From Pseudomonas putida (GTDB lineage: Bacteria > Pseudomonadota > Gammaproteobacteria > Pseudomonadales > Pseudomonadaceae): DNA of 64,000 bases. Shown one piece after another: positions 45,775 to 53,749 of the stretch. The notes below the pieces were generated by a model. It saw only the letters and a list, made by a program, of their open reading frames with translations. It searched no databases and was not told where the DNA came from. The stretch lies in contig NZ_JANHLC010000010.1 of the NCBI RefSeq assembly GCF_028682395.1, forward strand, positions 1 through 64,000. Direction: 5' to 3'. The position numbers were made by a program, and so were the translations under genes. The first letter of the stretch is position 1, and each line of letters opens with the position of its first letter.

Positions 45775-46404
45775 ATGTCGTTTTCCCTGCGCCGTCCGTT
45801 GTTACTTGGGACCTGTGTCATTGCCCTGGGCGTGTCGGCACCTGCCACGCTTGCCGATTACCTTTGGCTGGAGTCCACCAGTGGCCAGCCGGCCAAGGCG
45901 TATCTAAGCGAGTTTCAACCCGGCGAGCACCTGAGCCTGGCCAAGCTGGTCGAGCCGCAGTGGGTGGGGGCTGATGGCAAGAAACAAGCGCTGAGCGCCA
46001 ACGGTGACGCTTACACCGTGCCGGTCGCGGCGGGAGACCTGCGGGTCAGTGCCAAGCTGCCCGAAGGCGGCAAGCTGACCATCTACGAAGCCAAGGCCGG
46101 GCGCACCGAAACCAAGGCGGGCAACGACCTGGAGCTGGTGCCGACCAGCCCCAACGGCAACACCTTCAAGTTGCACTGGAAAGGCAGCGTGGTGTCGGCG
46201 TCCCAGGTCAACGTGCATACCTCCCAGGAGTGGAATCGGACCATCAAGCCTGCCGCCGACGGCAGCGTGACCCTCGATACGCCCTTTGCGGGTCGGTATG
46301 TGCTTGAGGTGGCTGCCCAGGTCAATGGCGCGGTCAAGGTCGATGGCAAGCAGTACGACAGCGTGGTTCATGTGGCGACGCTGTCCTTTACCGTGGAGCG
46401 CTGA
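45775..46404 (+). CDS. Periplasmic DUF4198-like protein
   Basis: The 209-aa exported protein has a signal peptide (RRPLLLGTCVIALGVSAPATLA, cleavage near ATLA-DYL) and mature domain DYLWLESTSGQPAKAYLSEFQPGE, which resembles DUF4198/NikM-like beta-sandwich proteins. It is followed by an Ig-like C-terminal part (GRYVLEVAAQVNGAVKVDGKQYDSVVHVATLSF). Some relatives are linked to metal uptake, but no metal transporter is nearby. The ATG at 45775 follows AAGGA; a start 57 bases earlier gives no signal peptide at the N-terminus. It is probably monocistronic. Confidence 0.7.
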   Translation: MSFSLRRPLLLGTCVIALGVSAPATLADYLWLESTSGQPAKAYLSEFQPGEHLSLAKLVEPQWVGADGKKQALSANGDAYTVPVAAGDLRVSAKLPEGGKLTIYEAKAGRTETKAGNDLELVPTSPNGNTFKLHWKGSVVSASQVNVHTSQEWNRTIKPAADGSVTLDTPFAGRYVLEVAAQVNGAVKVDGKQYDSVVHVATLSFTVER

Positions 46405-46571
46405 GGGCTCGCTCTCCAAGGCTTTTTTCACATGGCTTTGACCCGGCACTGACCTGGGTCTCCCTAGACTTGCTCCCCGTCGCCGCCACGGCTGTCGGCG
46501 CAACAGTGGTCATTCCTGTTGCGCGGTCGCTCGGGCGGCTCGGGTGGTCAATCGATTGTCCTGGGGGCGAT

Positions 46572-47255
46572 GTGGAATTAAGACTGGGCTTTACCGGGAT
46601 CCGGCGCGGGCTCGACCTGCGCGGCCTTTGGCATGGATTGGGCCGTTATCGAAACGCGCTGGTCATCATGCTGTCGGCGCTATTGGTTTTGGGTGTCACG
46701 CTGGCGCTGCTGCGCCCAGCGGCGATTCCCGATCTGGCCCATGGCAATGCCCGCGGATTTGCCGCGGTGTCCGCCGCCTGGGCCCGGGGCGATATGATTG
46801 TGTTGGTGCGCCATGCCGAGCGTTGTGACCATGCTAAGGCGCCATGCCTGGACCGCCCGGATGGGATTACCGAGCGTGCCCAGCCGCTCGCCCTGGGCCT
46901 GGGCGAGCGTTTCAAGGGCTTGGGCCTGGACCATACGGATATCTACAGTAGCCCGCTGACCCGGGCCGTCCAGACCTCGATCTTGATGTTCGGTCACGCC
47001 AGCTACGGCCAGGACTGGCTGTCCAACTGCCGCAGCAGTCTGTTGCGCGATGCGCTGTTGCATAAGGTCGCGGGGCGCAATCTGGTCCTGGTGACCCATA
47101 GCGAATGCATGGCTTCCCTCGAACACAGCCTCAAGGTTCCCAACCCCAGCCTGGGGTATGGCGCTTCGTTGTTTGTCTCGGCGCCCCCGGCAAGCAAGCC
47201 GGCGGTGATGGGCTTTATCGAAGCTGCGGATTGGCCATCGCTGACTGGCCAATGA
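46572..47255 (+). CDS. Membrane-anchored histidine phosphatase (Ais/PmrG-like)
   Basis: This branch-2-like histidine phosphatase has a catalytic motif MIVLVRHAERCD (His in the RHAE box, about residues 75-87 from this start), SSPLTRAVQTS further on, and LVLVTHSECMAS with the second catalytic His. An N-terminal membrane segment (NALVIMLSALLVLGVTLALL) would place the catalytic domain in the periplasm, as for the LPS core heptose phosphatase Ais. The start is uncertain: GTG 46572 has a weak GGGGGCGA site and a longer frame exists. It is followed 30 bp later by a PAP2 phosphatase, suggesting joint lipid A/LPS or lipid phosphate removal. Confidence 0.75.
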   Translation: MELRLGFTGIRRGLDLRGLWHGLGRYRNALVIMLSALLVLGVTLALLRPAAIPDLAHGNARGFAAVSAAWARGDMIVLVRHAERCDHAKAPCLDRPDGITERAQPLALGLGERFKGLGLDHTDIYSSPLTRAVQTSILMFGHASYGQDWLSNCRSSLLRDALLHKVAGRNLVLVTHSECMASLEHSLKVPNPSLGYGASLFVSAPPASKPAVMGFIEAADWPSLTGQ

Positions 47256-47285
47256 CCGATGAGCCACTTAATCCAGGGGCATCCC

Positions 47286-48089
47286 ATGCCGTTATCCGCA
47301 CGTAGTCGTTTTTACCTGATCAATCTCGGTGTGCCGCTGCTGTGTGCCGCCCTGGTTTTTCTGTGCTTTGACCTGACCCGGCTGGATATCGCCATCAGTG
47401 ACCTGTTCTACGACAAGGTCGCCGGGGTGTTCCCGGTGGGTGAAAGCCATCTGTTTGAACGCATCACCCACAAGTGGGCCCGCATCATCCCCAACTGGAC
47501 CGGCGAGGTGGCGATTATTGGCGCGTTGCTGTCGTTCCTCTGGCCGCGCTTCAAGGCAGAAAAACACCGCAAAGCCATTGCCTGGCTGGAGCGCTTGCGG
47601 CTGGCAGCGCTGTTGCGGTTTACCGCGCGTCATCGGCGTGATTTCCTCTATGTGGTGCTGGCCTTTTCGCTGTGTACCGGAGTGATCCACTACCTCAAGA
47701 GCCACACCAGCGTGTACTGCCCGGTGGAAACCACGCAGTACGGCGGCCAGATCGAACACCAGGAGTGGTACTCCAACTTCACCCTCTTGCAGGACGCGGG
47801 GGAAGGACGTTGCTGGCCGGGCGGGCACGCCTCGGGTGGCTTCACGATGCTGGCGCTGTATTTCGTGGCGCGCCGGTATCGCTGGCGCTATGCCAAGGTG
47901 GTGCTCCAGGGGGCGCTGCTATTGGGGACGGTCTACGGCACGACGCGGGTCCTGCAGGGTTGGCACTACATGTCGCATACGTTTTGGGCGGGGATTTTCG
48001 TCTGGCTGACGTGTCTGCTGACAGCACTGGTGTTTTACGGGCGAGGGCGGCTGGAGGCGCCGCCGTTGCCCGCGTCTCGCTTGCGCTAA
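47286..48089 (+). CDS. PAP2-family membrane phosphatase
   Basis: This 267-aa integral membrane PAP2-superfamily phosphatase has all three phosphatase motifs: KSHTSVYCPVET-like motif 1, RCWPGGHASGGFTML (PSGH-type motif 2, about 177-191), and TTRVLQGWHYMSHTFWAGI (SRxxxxxHxxxD-like motif 3, about 218-236, with H but no terminal D in the usual place). Around five membrane helices are visible. Relatives dephosphorylate lipid A, undecaprenyl-PP or phosphatidate. It is co-directional with the Ais-like gene and overlaps the convergent gamma-glutamyltransferase gene by 4 bp. Confidence 0.83.
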   Translation: MPLSARSRFYLINLGVPLLCAALVFLCFDLTRLDIAISDLFYDKVAGVFPVGESHLFERITHKWARIIPNWTGEVAIIGALLSFLWPRFKAEKHRKAIAWLERLRLAALLRFTARHRRDFLYVVLAFSLCTGVIHYLKSHTSVYCPVETTQYGGQIEHQEWYSNFTLLQDAGEGRCWPGGHASGGFTMLALYFVARRYRWRYAKVVLQGALLLGTVYGTTRVLQGWHYMSHTFWAGIFVWLTCLLTALVFYGRGRLEAPPLPASRLR

Positions 48090-49921
48090 TCGCCCAAGGC
48101 TTCGCCTTCACGACGAGGGTCGGCACCACCGGCCCAGCCGGACTGACCCTTGGCGTCGCGCACCCGTACCAGTGCCTGGGTGCCGCTGGTCATTTCCAGT
48201 TGGCTGACGCTATGGCCCTGGTCTTCCAGAGTCTTGATCAGCGCCGGGCTGAACAGGCCGAGCTCCAGTTCGGTGGGGCCATTGCGGCTACCGAAGTTGG
48301 GCAGGTTGATGGCGCGCTGGGGGTCAAGCTCCCAGTCGAGCAGGCCGACCAGGGTCTTGCTGACGTACTCGACAATCTGCGATCCCCCCGGTGAACCGAC
48401 AGCGGCGAGGAACTCGCCACGCTCGCGGTTGAAGACCAGGGTCGGCGCCATGGACGAGCGTGGCCGCTTGCCCGGCTCGACCCGATTGGCCACCGGCTTG
48501 CCGGCTTCGTGGGGCACAAAGGAGAAATCGGTCAACTGATTGTTGAGCAGAAAACCGTCAACCATCAGGTGCGAGCCGAAAGCACTTTCCACGGTGGTGG
48601 TCATCGAGACCGCGCCACCCATGTCATCCACGGCAACGACCTGCGACGTCGAGATCCGTCCCGGCGAGCGATCGGGGGCCACTGCCAGTTGTACTCCCGC
48701 AGGCTGCCCGGGTTCGGCCTGGCCCATGGCGCGTTCGCCGATCAGCGTTGCACGGCGTGCCAGGTAGGCAGGGTCGACCAGCCCGGCCGTGGGCACGGAT
48801 ACGAAATCCGGATCGGCCACGTACAGGCCGCGGTCGGCATACGCCAGCCGGTTGGCTTCGGCGAGCAGATGGACCGCTTGCGGCATGGGCTCGATGCCCG
48901 CTGGGCTGGCGCTGTGTACCGGTTTGAGGGGCGCCAGTGCCCAGCGTGGATCGCGCTGCTCAAGGGCCTGCAGGATGCCGAAGATCTGGGCGACGGCAAT
49001 GCCGCCGGCGGAGGGCGGTGGCATGCCGCAGACCTGCCAGCGCTTGTAGTCACTGCACAGCGGTGTGCGTTCCTTAGCGTGGTATTGGCGCAGATCGCTC
49101 AGTGACAGGCTGCCAGGGTTGCGGCTGCCCTGCACGGCGGCGACGATCCGCTCGGCGATTGGCCCCTGATGCAGGACGTGGCTGCCTTCACGGGCCATAC
49201 GCCTGAACACGGCGGCCAGCTCCGGGTTTTTCAAGCGGGTGCCGACGGCTTTTGGCGTACCGTCGGCGGTGAGGAAGTAGGCGGCCATGGCCGGGGATTC
49301 GGCGATAAAGCGATCCGCGACCAGCAACTGGTGCAGCCGTGGCGAGATCGCAAAGCCTTGCTCGGCCAGTTGGATCGCCGGTTCGAACAGTTGCGCCCAG
49401 GGCAGTCGCCCATGTTCGCGATGGGCCAGTTCCAGGGCGCGCATGGCCCCGGGAACCCCCACTGAACGACCGCCGATCTGGGCCTGGGCAAAGGGCATTG
49501 GCTGGCCATTTGCCTGTAGAAACAGCGTCTCCGTCGCGCCCGCAGGGGCGGTTTCGCGACCGTCGTAGGCACGAACGCGTTGGCCGTCCCAGAGCATGAT
49601 AAAGGCGCCGCCGCCGATCCCGCTGGATTGGGGCTCGACCAGCGTGAGCACGGCCTGCATGGCGACGGCGGCATCGATGGCCGAACCGCCCTGGCGCAGC
49701 ATCGTACGTCCGGCTTCGGCGGCCAGCGGGTTGGCGGCCGCTGCCATATGGCGCGAGGTGTGGCGGGTCTGGAGGTCGTCGCGATAGCCCGAAGCGGCCT
49801 CCGGGGCACTGGGCAGAACCTGGCTGGAGGACGGTGGATAGGCGCCGCAGGCGCCGAGCGTAAGGGCGAGCGCCAGCGCGGAGAACAGCGTGCGAGGGCG
49901 TCGTAAGACAGGCGAGTACAT
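48086..49921 (-). CDS. ggt: Gamma-glutamyltransferase lipoprotein
   Basis: The 611-aa protein is a gamma-glutamyltranspeptidase/cephalosporin-acylase family Ntn-hydrolase that hydrolyses or transfers the gamma-glutamyl group of glutathione. A lipobox LTLGACGAY (about 15-24) makes it a lipoprotein. The large-subunit part contains PQSSGIGGGAFIMLWDG. The probable autocleavage nucleophile is Thr425 in RISTSQVVAVDDMGG, followed by GFLLNNQLTDFSF and AVGSPGGSQI of the small subunit. The position usually His after the T-T/S pair is Gln here. The ATG at 49921 gives the signal peptide; an earlier in-frame start does not. Confidence 0.88.
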   Translation of the reverse strand: MYSPVLRRPRTLFSALALALTLGACGAYPPSSSQVLPSAPEAASGYRDDLQTRHTSRHMAAAANPLAAEAGRTMLRQGGSAIDAAVAMQAVLTLVEPQSSGIGGGAFIMLWDGQRVRAYDGRETAPAGATETLFLQANGQPMPFAQAQIGGRSVGVPGAMRALELAHREHGRLPWAQLFEPAIQLAEQGFAISPRLHQLLVADRFIAESPAMAAYFLTADGTPKAVGTRLKNPELAAVFRRMAREGSHVLHQGPIAERIVAAVQGSRNPGSLSLSDLRQYHAKERTPLCSDYKRWQVCGMPPPSAGGIAVAQIFGILQALEQRDPRWALAPLKPVHSASPAGIEPMPQAVHLLAEANRLAYADRGLYVADPDFVSVPTAGLVDPAYLARRATLIGERAMGQAEPGQPAGVQLAVAPDRSPGRISTSQVVAVDDMGGAVSMTTTVESAFGSHLMVDGFLLNNQLTDFSFVPHEAGKPVANRVEPGKRPRSSMAPTLVFNRERGEFLAAVGSPGGSQIVEYVSKTLVGLLDWELDPQRAINLPNFGSRNGPTELELGLFSPALIKTLEDQGHSVSQLEMTSGTQALVRVRDAKGQSGWAGGADPRREGEALGD

Positions 49922-50060
49922 CGTCGGAGGTTCCAGCAGGGTAGTGGCCGGCACTATAGGGGCAGGTCCGAGGCAGGAACAACCCACCCCGAAACTTCCT
50001 ACAGGCTGCAGCCCAGGTTTTGTGCTTGGGCGAAAAATACAGAAAAACTTTAACGCGTCC

Positions 50061-51749
50061 CTACAGTGACTTGGCGCTGGTTTTCAGGCGATAGGCCAGC
50101 GCCGGGCGGGTCATGCCCAGCAGGCGTGCGGCCTGGGACACATTCTGTTCGCTGCGTTGCAGCGCTTCCTGGAGCAGCGCCTGTTCAACCGTCTCCAGGC
50201 TCAAGCCTTGATCGAGCAACTGCCTGGCCCACTGTCGGGCGCTATCGGGCGCCTGACTGGCCAGATTACCGTCGCCGTTCAGGCCGATGCACGGATGGTC
50301 GTCGGTCAGGTGCGGGAACAGCGCCTCGACGGAAATACTCTGGTTGTTGTCGGTAATGATCACGCCGCGTTCGATCAGGTTTTCCAGCTCGCGAATGTTC
50401 CCCGGCCAGTCGTGGCGCATGCAGGCCTCGAGGGCGCGGTCGGAGAGCCCGAGGTTTTTCTTCGGGTAGGTGGCGTGGAGTTTTTCGAGAAAGTGCTCGA
50501 TCAACAACGGGATATCTTCGCGGCGTTCGCGCAGGGCCGGAATTTTCACCGGGTAGACATTGAGCCGGTAGTACAGGTCGGCACGCAGGCGCCCGGCCCG
50601 TACCGCTTCAGCCAGATCTTCGTGGGTGGCGGCGATGACCCGCACATCAACACGGCGCACCTGGCTATCGCCGACGCGCTCCAGTTCACCTTCTTGCAGC
50701 ACCCGCAGCAAGCTGGCCTGGGCCCGGGGCGTGAGCTCGGCGACCTCATCGAGAAACAGCGTGCCGCCATGGGCCCGTTCGAAGCGGCCCATACGTGACT
50801 GATGGGCGCCGGTATAGGCGCCTTTCTCGACGCCGAACAGCTCGGACTCGATCAGGTCCGGGCTGATGACGGCACAGTTGAGGGCGATAAACGGGCCGCT
50901 GGCGCGCTCGCTACGCAGATGCACGCTGCGGGCGATCACTTCCTTGCCGACCCCTGTCTCGCCGAGCAGCAACACCGAGGCCTTGCCGGGCGCGGCCTTG
51001 TCGATCAGCGCGCAGGTCTTGCGATACACCGCCGACTGGCCGATGCCATAGAACTGTCCGGCCTTGAGCGCCAGGCGCTGGTTCAGGCTTTCCAGCTGGA
51101 TCTTCAGGGAGCGCAGTTCCTCGATGATCGGGTCGCTCTGGAAATAGCGCATAAAGTCTTCGGCATCGTCCCACTCCTGGGCCGGCTTGCCGATGATCCG
51201 GCACAGCGCGTCGCCGCAGCCGCGGCAACTGACTTCCTTGAAGATGATCTGCCGACCGACAAAGAACGAGGTGTAGCTGATGGCATAGCCCAGCAGCATC
51301 CAGCACACCGGTTGCGCCGACTCCAGGCGTTCGCTCTGGTGGTTCTCGACCTCGAAGGAGTCCAGCCATTCGATGTCGGCGTAGAAGTGCCCGGTCTCCA
51401 GGTCGATATCCATTTTCAGCGGCCGCACATTGACCATGCCCTTGAGTGCATGCAATTGCGGGCCGGTGAGAAACATCTCGATATCGCTGCTATTGGGACG
51501 AAGTTTGCGGGCAAGTTCGGCGTCCTTGAGACCCGACTGATAGCCCAGGCGCAGGAAGAAACCCTTGGCGCGTTCCTCGCCGATCATCTCGATCAACTCG
51601 CGCCGGCAGGACGCCATGGCTGACACGGTCATCAGCAGCATGCGTTGTTCGTCGAGCCAGATCTTGCCTTCGTGGCCCAGAAAGCGAATGCGGTCGGCCA
51701 GGTCCTTGAGTAATGGCGCGTGTTCCGACGCGTTGTATTTCATGCTCAT
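50061..51749 (-). CDS. DmpR/MopR-type sigma54-dependent phenol sensor-activator
   Basis: This 562-aa sigma54 activator has an N-terminal XylR_N sensor (about 15-120), a V4R domain (about 130-200), a linker, an AAA+ domain (Walker [12 protein letters not shown] near 258) and a Fis-type HTH ([21 protein letters not shown]). By eye-alignment to MopR, His100 and Trp128 match the phenol-contacting His106 and Trp134. Cys149, Glu172, Cys175 and Cys183 match its zinc ligands, so phenol is the likely inducer. The sigma54-contact loop reads GAYTGA (310-315) instead of GAFTGA. It is divergent from the phenol hydroxylase operon. Confidence 0.94.
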   Translation of the reverse strand: MSMKYNASEHAPLLKDLADRIRFLGHEGKIWLDEQRMLLMTVSAMASCRRELIEMIGEERAKGFFLRLGYQSGLKDAELARKLRPNSSDIEMFLTGPQLHALKGMVNVRPLKMDIDLETGHFYADIEWLDSFEVENHQSERLESAQPVCWMLLGYAISYTSFFVGRQIIFKEVSCRGCGDALCRIIGKPAQEWDDAEDFMRYFQSDPIIEELRSLKIQLESLNQRLALKAGQFYGIGQSAVYRKTCALIDKAAPGKASVLLLGETGVGKEVIARSVHLRSERASGPFIALNCAVISPDLIESELFGVEKGAYTGAHQSRMGRFERAHGGTLFLDEVAELTPRAQASLLRVLQEGELERVGDSQVRRVDVRVIAATHEDLAEAVRAGRLRADLYYRLNVYPVKIPALRERREDIPLLIEHFLEKLHATYPKKNLGLSDRALEACMRHDWPGNIRELENLIERGVIITDNNQSISVEALFPHLTDDHPCIGLNGDGNLASQAPDSARQWARQLLDQGLSLETVEQALLQEALQRSEQNVSQAARLLGMTRPALAYRLKTSAKSL

Positions 51750-51913
51750 GCACGCAAACCCCTGTTGTTTTTTTAGTAGGGAGTAGTGGATCCGGGAACG
51801 CGCGATACGGTGTCGCGCGAGGCGTTCCCACTCGCCTCTCAGGCAGGAAGCGAGGGTCTTGGTTTATTTAATAAACGGCCTGAAATCGGCGTGAAAGTCA
51901 AATGGGCCTGCGC

Positions 51914-51931
51914 TTTGACCATTTGCTCAAT
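51914..51931. promoter_or_regulatory. Upstream activator site 1 (UAS1)
   Basis: TTTGACCATTTGCTCAAT is an imperfect palindrome of the XylR/DmpR class (TTGA...TCAA). It lies 31 bp, about three helical turns, from UAS2, on the same face of the helix. Confidence 0.75.
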
Positions 51932-51944
51932 CGGCCTCTTCGCG

Positions 51945-51962
51945 ATTGATCAAATGATCCAT
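51945..51962. promoter_or_regulatory. Upstream activator site 2 (UAS2)
   Basis: ATTGATCAAATGATCCAT closely matches the XylR/DmpR enhancer sequence. It lies about 110 bp upstream of the -24 element, a usual distance for looping to sigma54 holoenzyme. Confidence 0.8.
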
Positions 51963-52029
51963 TCCTGCGGTCGCCTCGTGTTTGCGAAGGCGGCGACAGT
52001 AAGCGGATAAATAATAAATAGTTGTTTAA

Positions 52030-52042
52030 AAACAATGGCTTG
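52030..52042. promoter_or_regulatory. Possible IHF site
   Basis: AAACAATGGCTTG matches the IHF consensus WATCAANNNNTTR at all but one fixed position and is preceded by an AT-rich stretch. It lies between the UASs and the sigma54 promoter, where IHF would bend DNA for activator contact. Confidence 0.5.
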
Positions 52043-52070
52043 AGATCTGTTTTTTGCGATTTCAGGCGCC

Positions 52071-52086
52071 TGGCACAGGCCTTGCT
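52071..52086 (+). promoter_or_regulatory. Sigma54 (-24/-12) promoter of the phenol hydroxylase operon
   Basis: TGGCACAGGCCTTGCT fits the consensus TGGCAC-N5-TTGCW exactly. It is 33 bases upstream of the dmpK start codon and is presumably opened by the divergently encoded DmpR-type activator. Confidence 0.93.
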
Positions 52087-52118
52087 CTGCCCTGTTCAGC
52101 CCATCCGAGGAGCTGAAC

Positions 52119-52379
52119 ATGACGTCCCCATCCACCCCCTTCGAGGACCTGCCGCGCTATGTGCGTGTGCGCAGTGACGAGCACAGTCGCTTTGTCGAAT
52201 TCGACTTCGCCATTGGCACGCCGGATCTGTATGTCGAGCTGGTGATGCCGCGCCCGGCGTTCCAGCAGTTCTGCCTGACCCACCGGGTCCGGCATATGGA
52301 TGAGCGGATGTGCCAGGCCATCGATGCGGATATGCGCAAGTGGCGCTACGGCGATTCGGCCAACGATCCACCCGCCTGA
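52119..52379 (+). CDS. dmpK: Phenol hydroxylase subunit P0 (DmpK)
   Basis: The 86-aa P0 component of multicomponent phenol hydroxylase has the family features RYVRVRSDEHSRFVEFDFAIG and QQFCLTHRV. DmpK is needed for in vivo assembly or iron loading of the oxygenase but not for catalysis in vitro. It starts at ATG 52119 after CGAGGAG and is the first gene behind the sigma54 promoter. Confidence 0.9.
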   Translation: MTSPSTPFEDLPRYVRVRSDEHSRFVEFDFAIGTPDLYVELVMPRPAFQQFCLTHRVRHMDERMCQAIDADMRKWRYGDSANDPPA

Positions 52380-52430
52380 TCCACCCCGCGTGCCGGCCCA
52401 TGACAACAATAACGACAGGACCCACAAGCC

Positions 52431-53426
52431 ATGAGTGTAGAAATCAAGACCACTACGGTCGAGACCCTGCGCAACACCTTCAGCCATACCCGGCGGCGCT
52501 TCGGCGACAAGCCGGCGACGCGCTACCAGGAAGCGAGCTTCGATATCGAGGCGGCGACCAACTTCCACTACCGGCCGCTGTGGCAGCCGGACAAACTGCT
52601 CAACGACCCCACGCGCACGGCCGTGGTGATGCCTGACTGGGGCGTGGTCAGCGATCCGCGCCAGTACTACTACGGCGCCTATGTCCAGGCCCGCGCCAAG
52701 ATGCAGGAAAACGCCGAGCACGATTATGCCTTCTGCGAGAAGCGCGACATGCTCGCCAGCCTCGACGAGCGCAGTCGCGAGCAAATCGGCGCGCTGTTGC
52801 TGCCCCTGCGCCATGCCGAGCTGGGCGCGAATATGAACAACAGCAATATTGCCGCTGATGGCCTGGGCACCAGCCTGACCCAGATGCATATGTTCCATGC
52901 CATGGACCGTCTGGGCATCGCTCAGTACCTCTCGCGCATCGGCCTGATGCTCGATGACGGCGATGTCCTGCTGCTCGCCAAGGCCAAGCAGCAATGGCTG
53001 GTCGACCCGGCCTGGCAAGGCTTGCGCCGCTATGTCGAAGACACCCTGGTGGTGCGCGACTGGTTCGAGCTGACCCTGGCGCAGAACCTGGTCAGTGATG
53101 GCCTGGTGTATCCGTTGCTGTTCCACAAATTCGACGAACAACTGAGCGCCAATGGCGCCGGGCAGGTCGGCATGCTCACCGAGTTCATGCGCCTGTGGTT
53201 TGCCGAGAGCCAGCGCTGGGTCGATGCGCTGTGCAAGACCGTGATCAACCAGAGCGCCGAGAACAAGGCGCTGGTCGAAGGTTGGGTCGATCGCTGGAGC
53301 CAACGCGCCGAGGCGGCCTTGCGTCCGTTGGCGGCCATGGGCCCCGGTGCCGCGGCCCTGGATTCGGTGTGCGGCGAATTTGCCGTACGCCTGAAGAAGA
53401 TCGGCCTGACGGGAGTGTCGGCATGA
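52431..53426 (+). CDS. dmpL: Phenol hydroxylase subunit P1 (beta, DmpL)
   Basis: The 331-aa product is the beta subunit of the (alpha-beta-gamma)2 diiron oxygenase. It is homologous to the large subunit in fold but lacks a diiron site. Typical stretches are NFHYRPLWQPDKLLNDPTRT-like and YYYGAYVQARAKMQENAEHDY (near 80-100). Its stop overlaps the next start by ATGA, coupling subunit synthesis. Confidence 0.93.
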   Translation: MSVEIKTTTVETLRNTFSHTRRRFGDKPATRYQEASFDIEAATNFHYRPLWQPDKLLNDPTRTAVVMPDWGVVSDPRQYYYGAYVQARAKMQENAEHDYAFCEKRDMLASLDERSREQIGALLLPLRHAELGANMNNSNIAADGLGTSLTQMHMFHAMDRLGIAQYLSRIGLMLDDGDVLLLAKAKQQWLVDPAWQGLRRYVEDTLVVRDWFELTLAQNLVSDGLVYPLLFHKFDEQLSANGAGQVGMLTEFMRLWFAESQRWVDALCKTVINQSAENKALVEGWVDRWSQRAEAALRPLAAMGPGAAALDSVCGEFAVRLKKIGLTGVSA

Positions 53427-53695
53427 AGTCGCGTGTGTACATCAACCTGCAGGACAACGATTACGCCCGCGCCATTGTCGAGGCCATCGTTCAGGACAAC
53501 CCCGGCGCCGAGGTCCAGCACCAGCCGTCGATGATCCGTATCGAGGCCGAGGGCCGCCTGGAGATCCGCCGCGAGACCGTCGAAGGCATCACCGCCAGCC
53601 CGTGGGATATCCAGGAAATGTTGATGTACGTCATCACCCTGGGCGGCAACGTCGAGGAAGAAGACGACCGCTTTTCCCTGCACTGGAACAACTAA
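53423..53695 (+). CDS. dmpM: Phenol hydroxylase regulatory protein P2 (DmpM)
   Basis: The 90-aa cofactorless effector protein (MmoB/DmpM family) binds the oxygenase and tunes diiron reactivity. Visible family features are VYINLQDNDYARAIVEAI, PGAEVQHQPSMIRIEAEG and SPWDIQEMLMYVITLGG. It starts inside the dmpL stop (ATGA). A longer frame exists upstream but has no support. Confidence 0.92.
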   Translation: MKSRVYINLQDNDYARAIVEAIVQDNPGAEVQHQPSMIRIEAEGRLEIRRETVEGITASPWDIQEMLMYVITLGGNVEEEDDRFSLHWNN

Positions 53696-53749
53696 GCGCG
53701 CGCCGCGCCCTGGGTCGATCACTCCAACAAGAATTCCGGGAGAGCCATC

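Larger units (their letters stand above)
51750..52118. promoter_or_regulatory. Regulatory region between the phenol regulator and hydroxylase genes
   Basis: This 369-bp region holds no gene. From left to right it contains the regulator's own leader, two activator half-palindrome sites (51914-51931 and 51945-51962), an AT-rich bend with a possible IHF site (about 52005-52042), a sigma54 promoter (52071-52086) and the dmpK leader with a CGAGGAGC ribosome site. The arrangement copies the Po promoter region of dmp-type operons. Confidence 0.85.
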
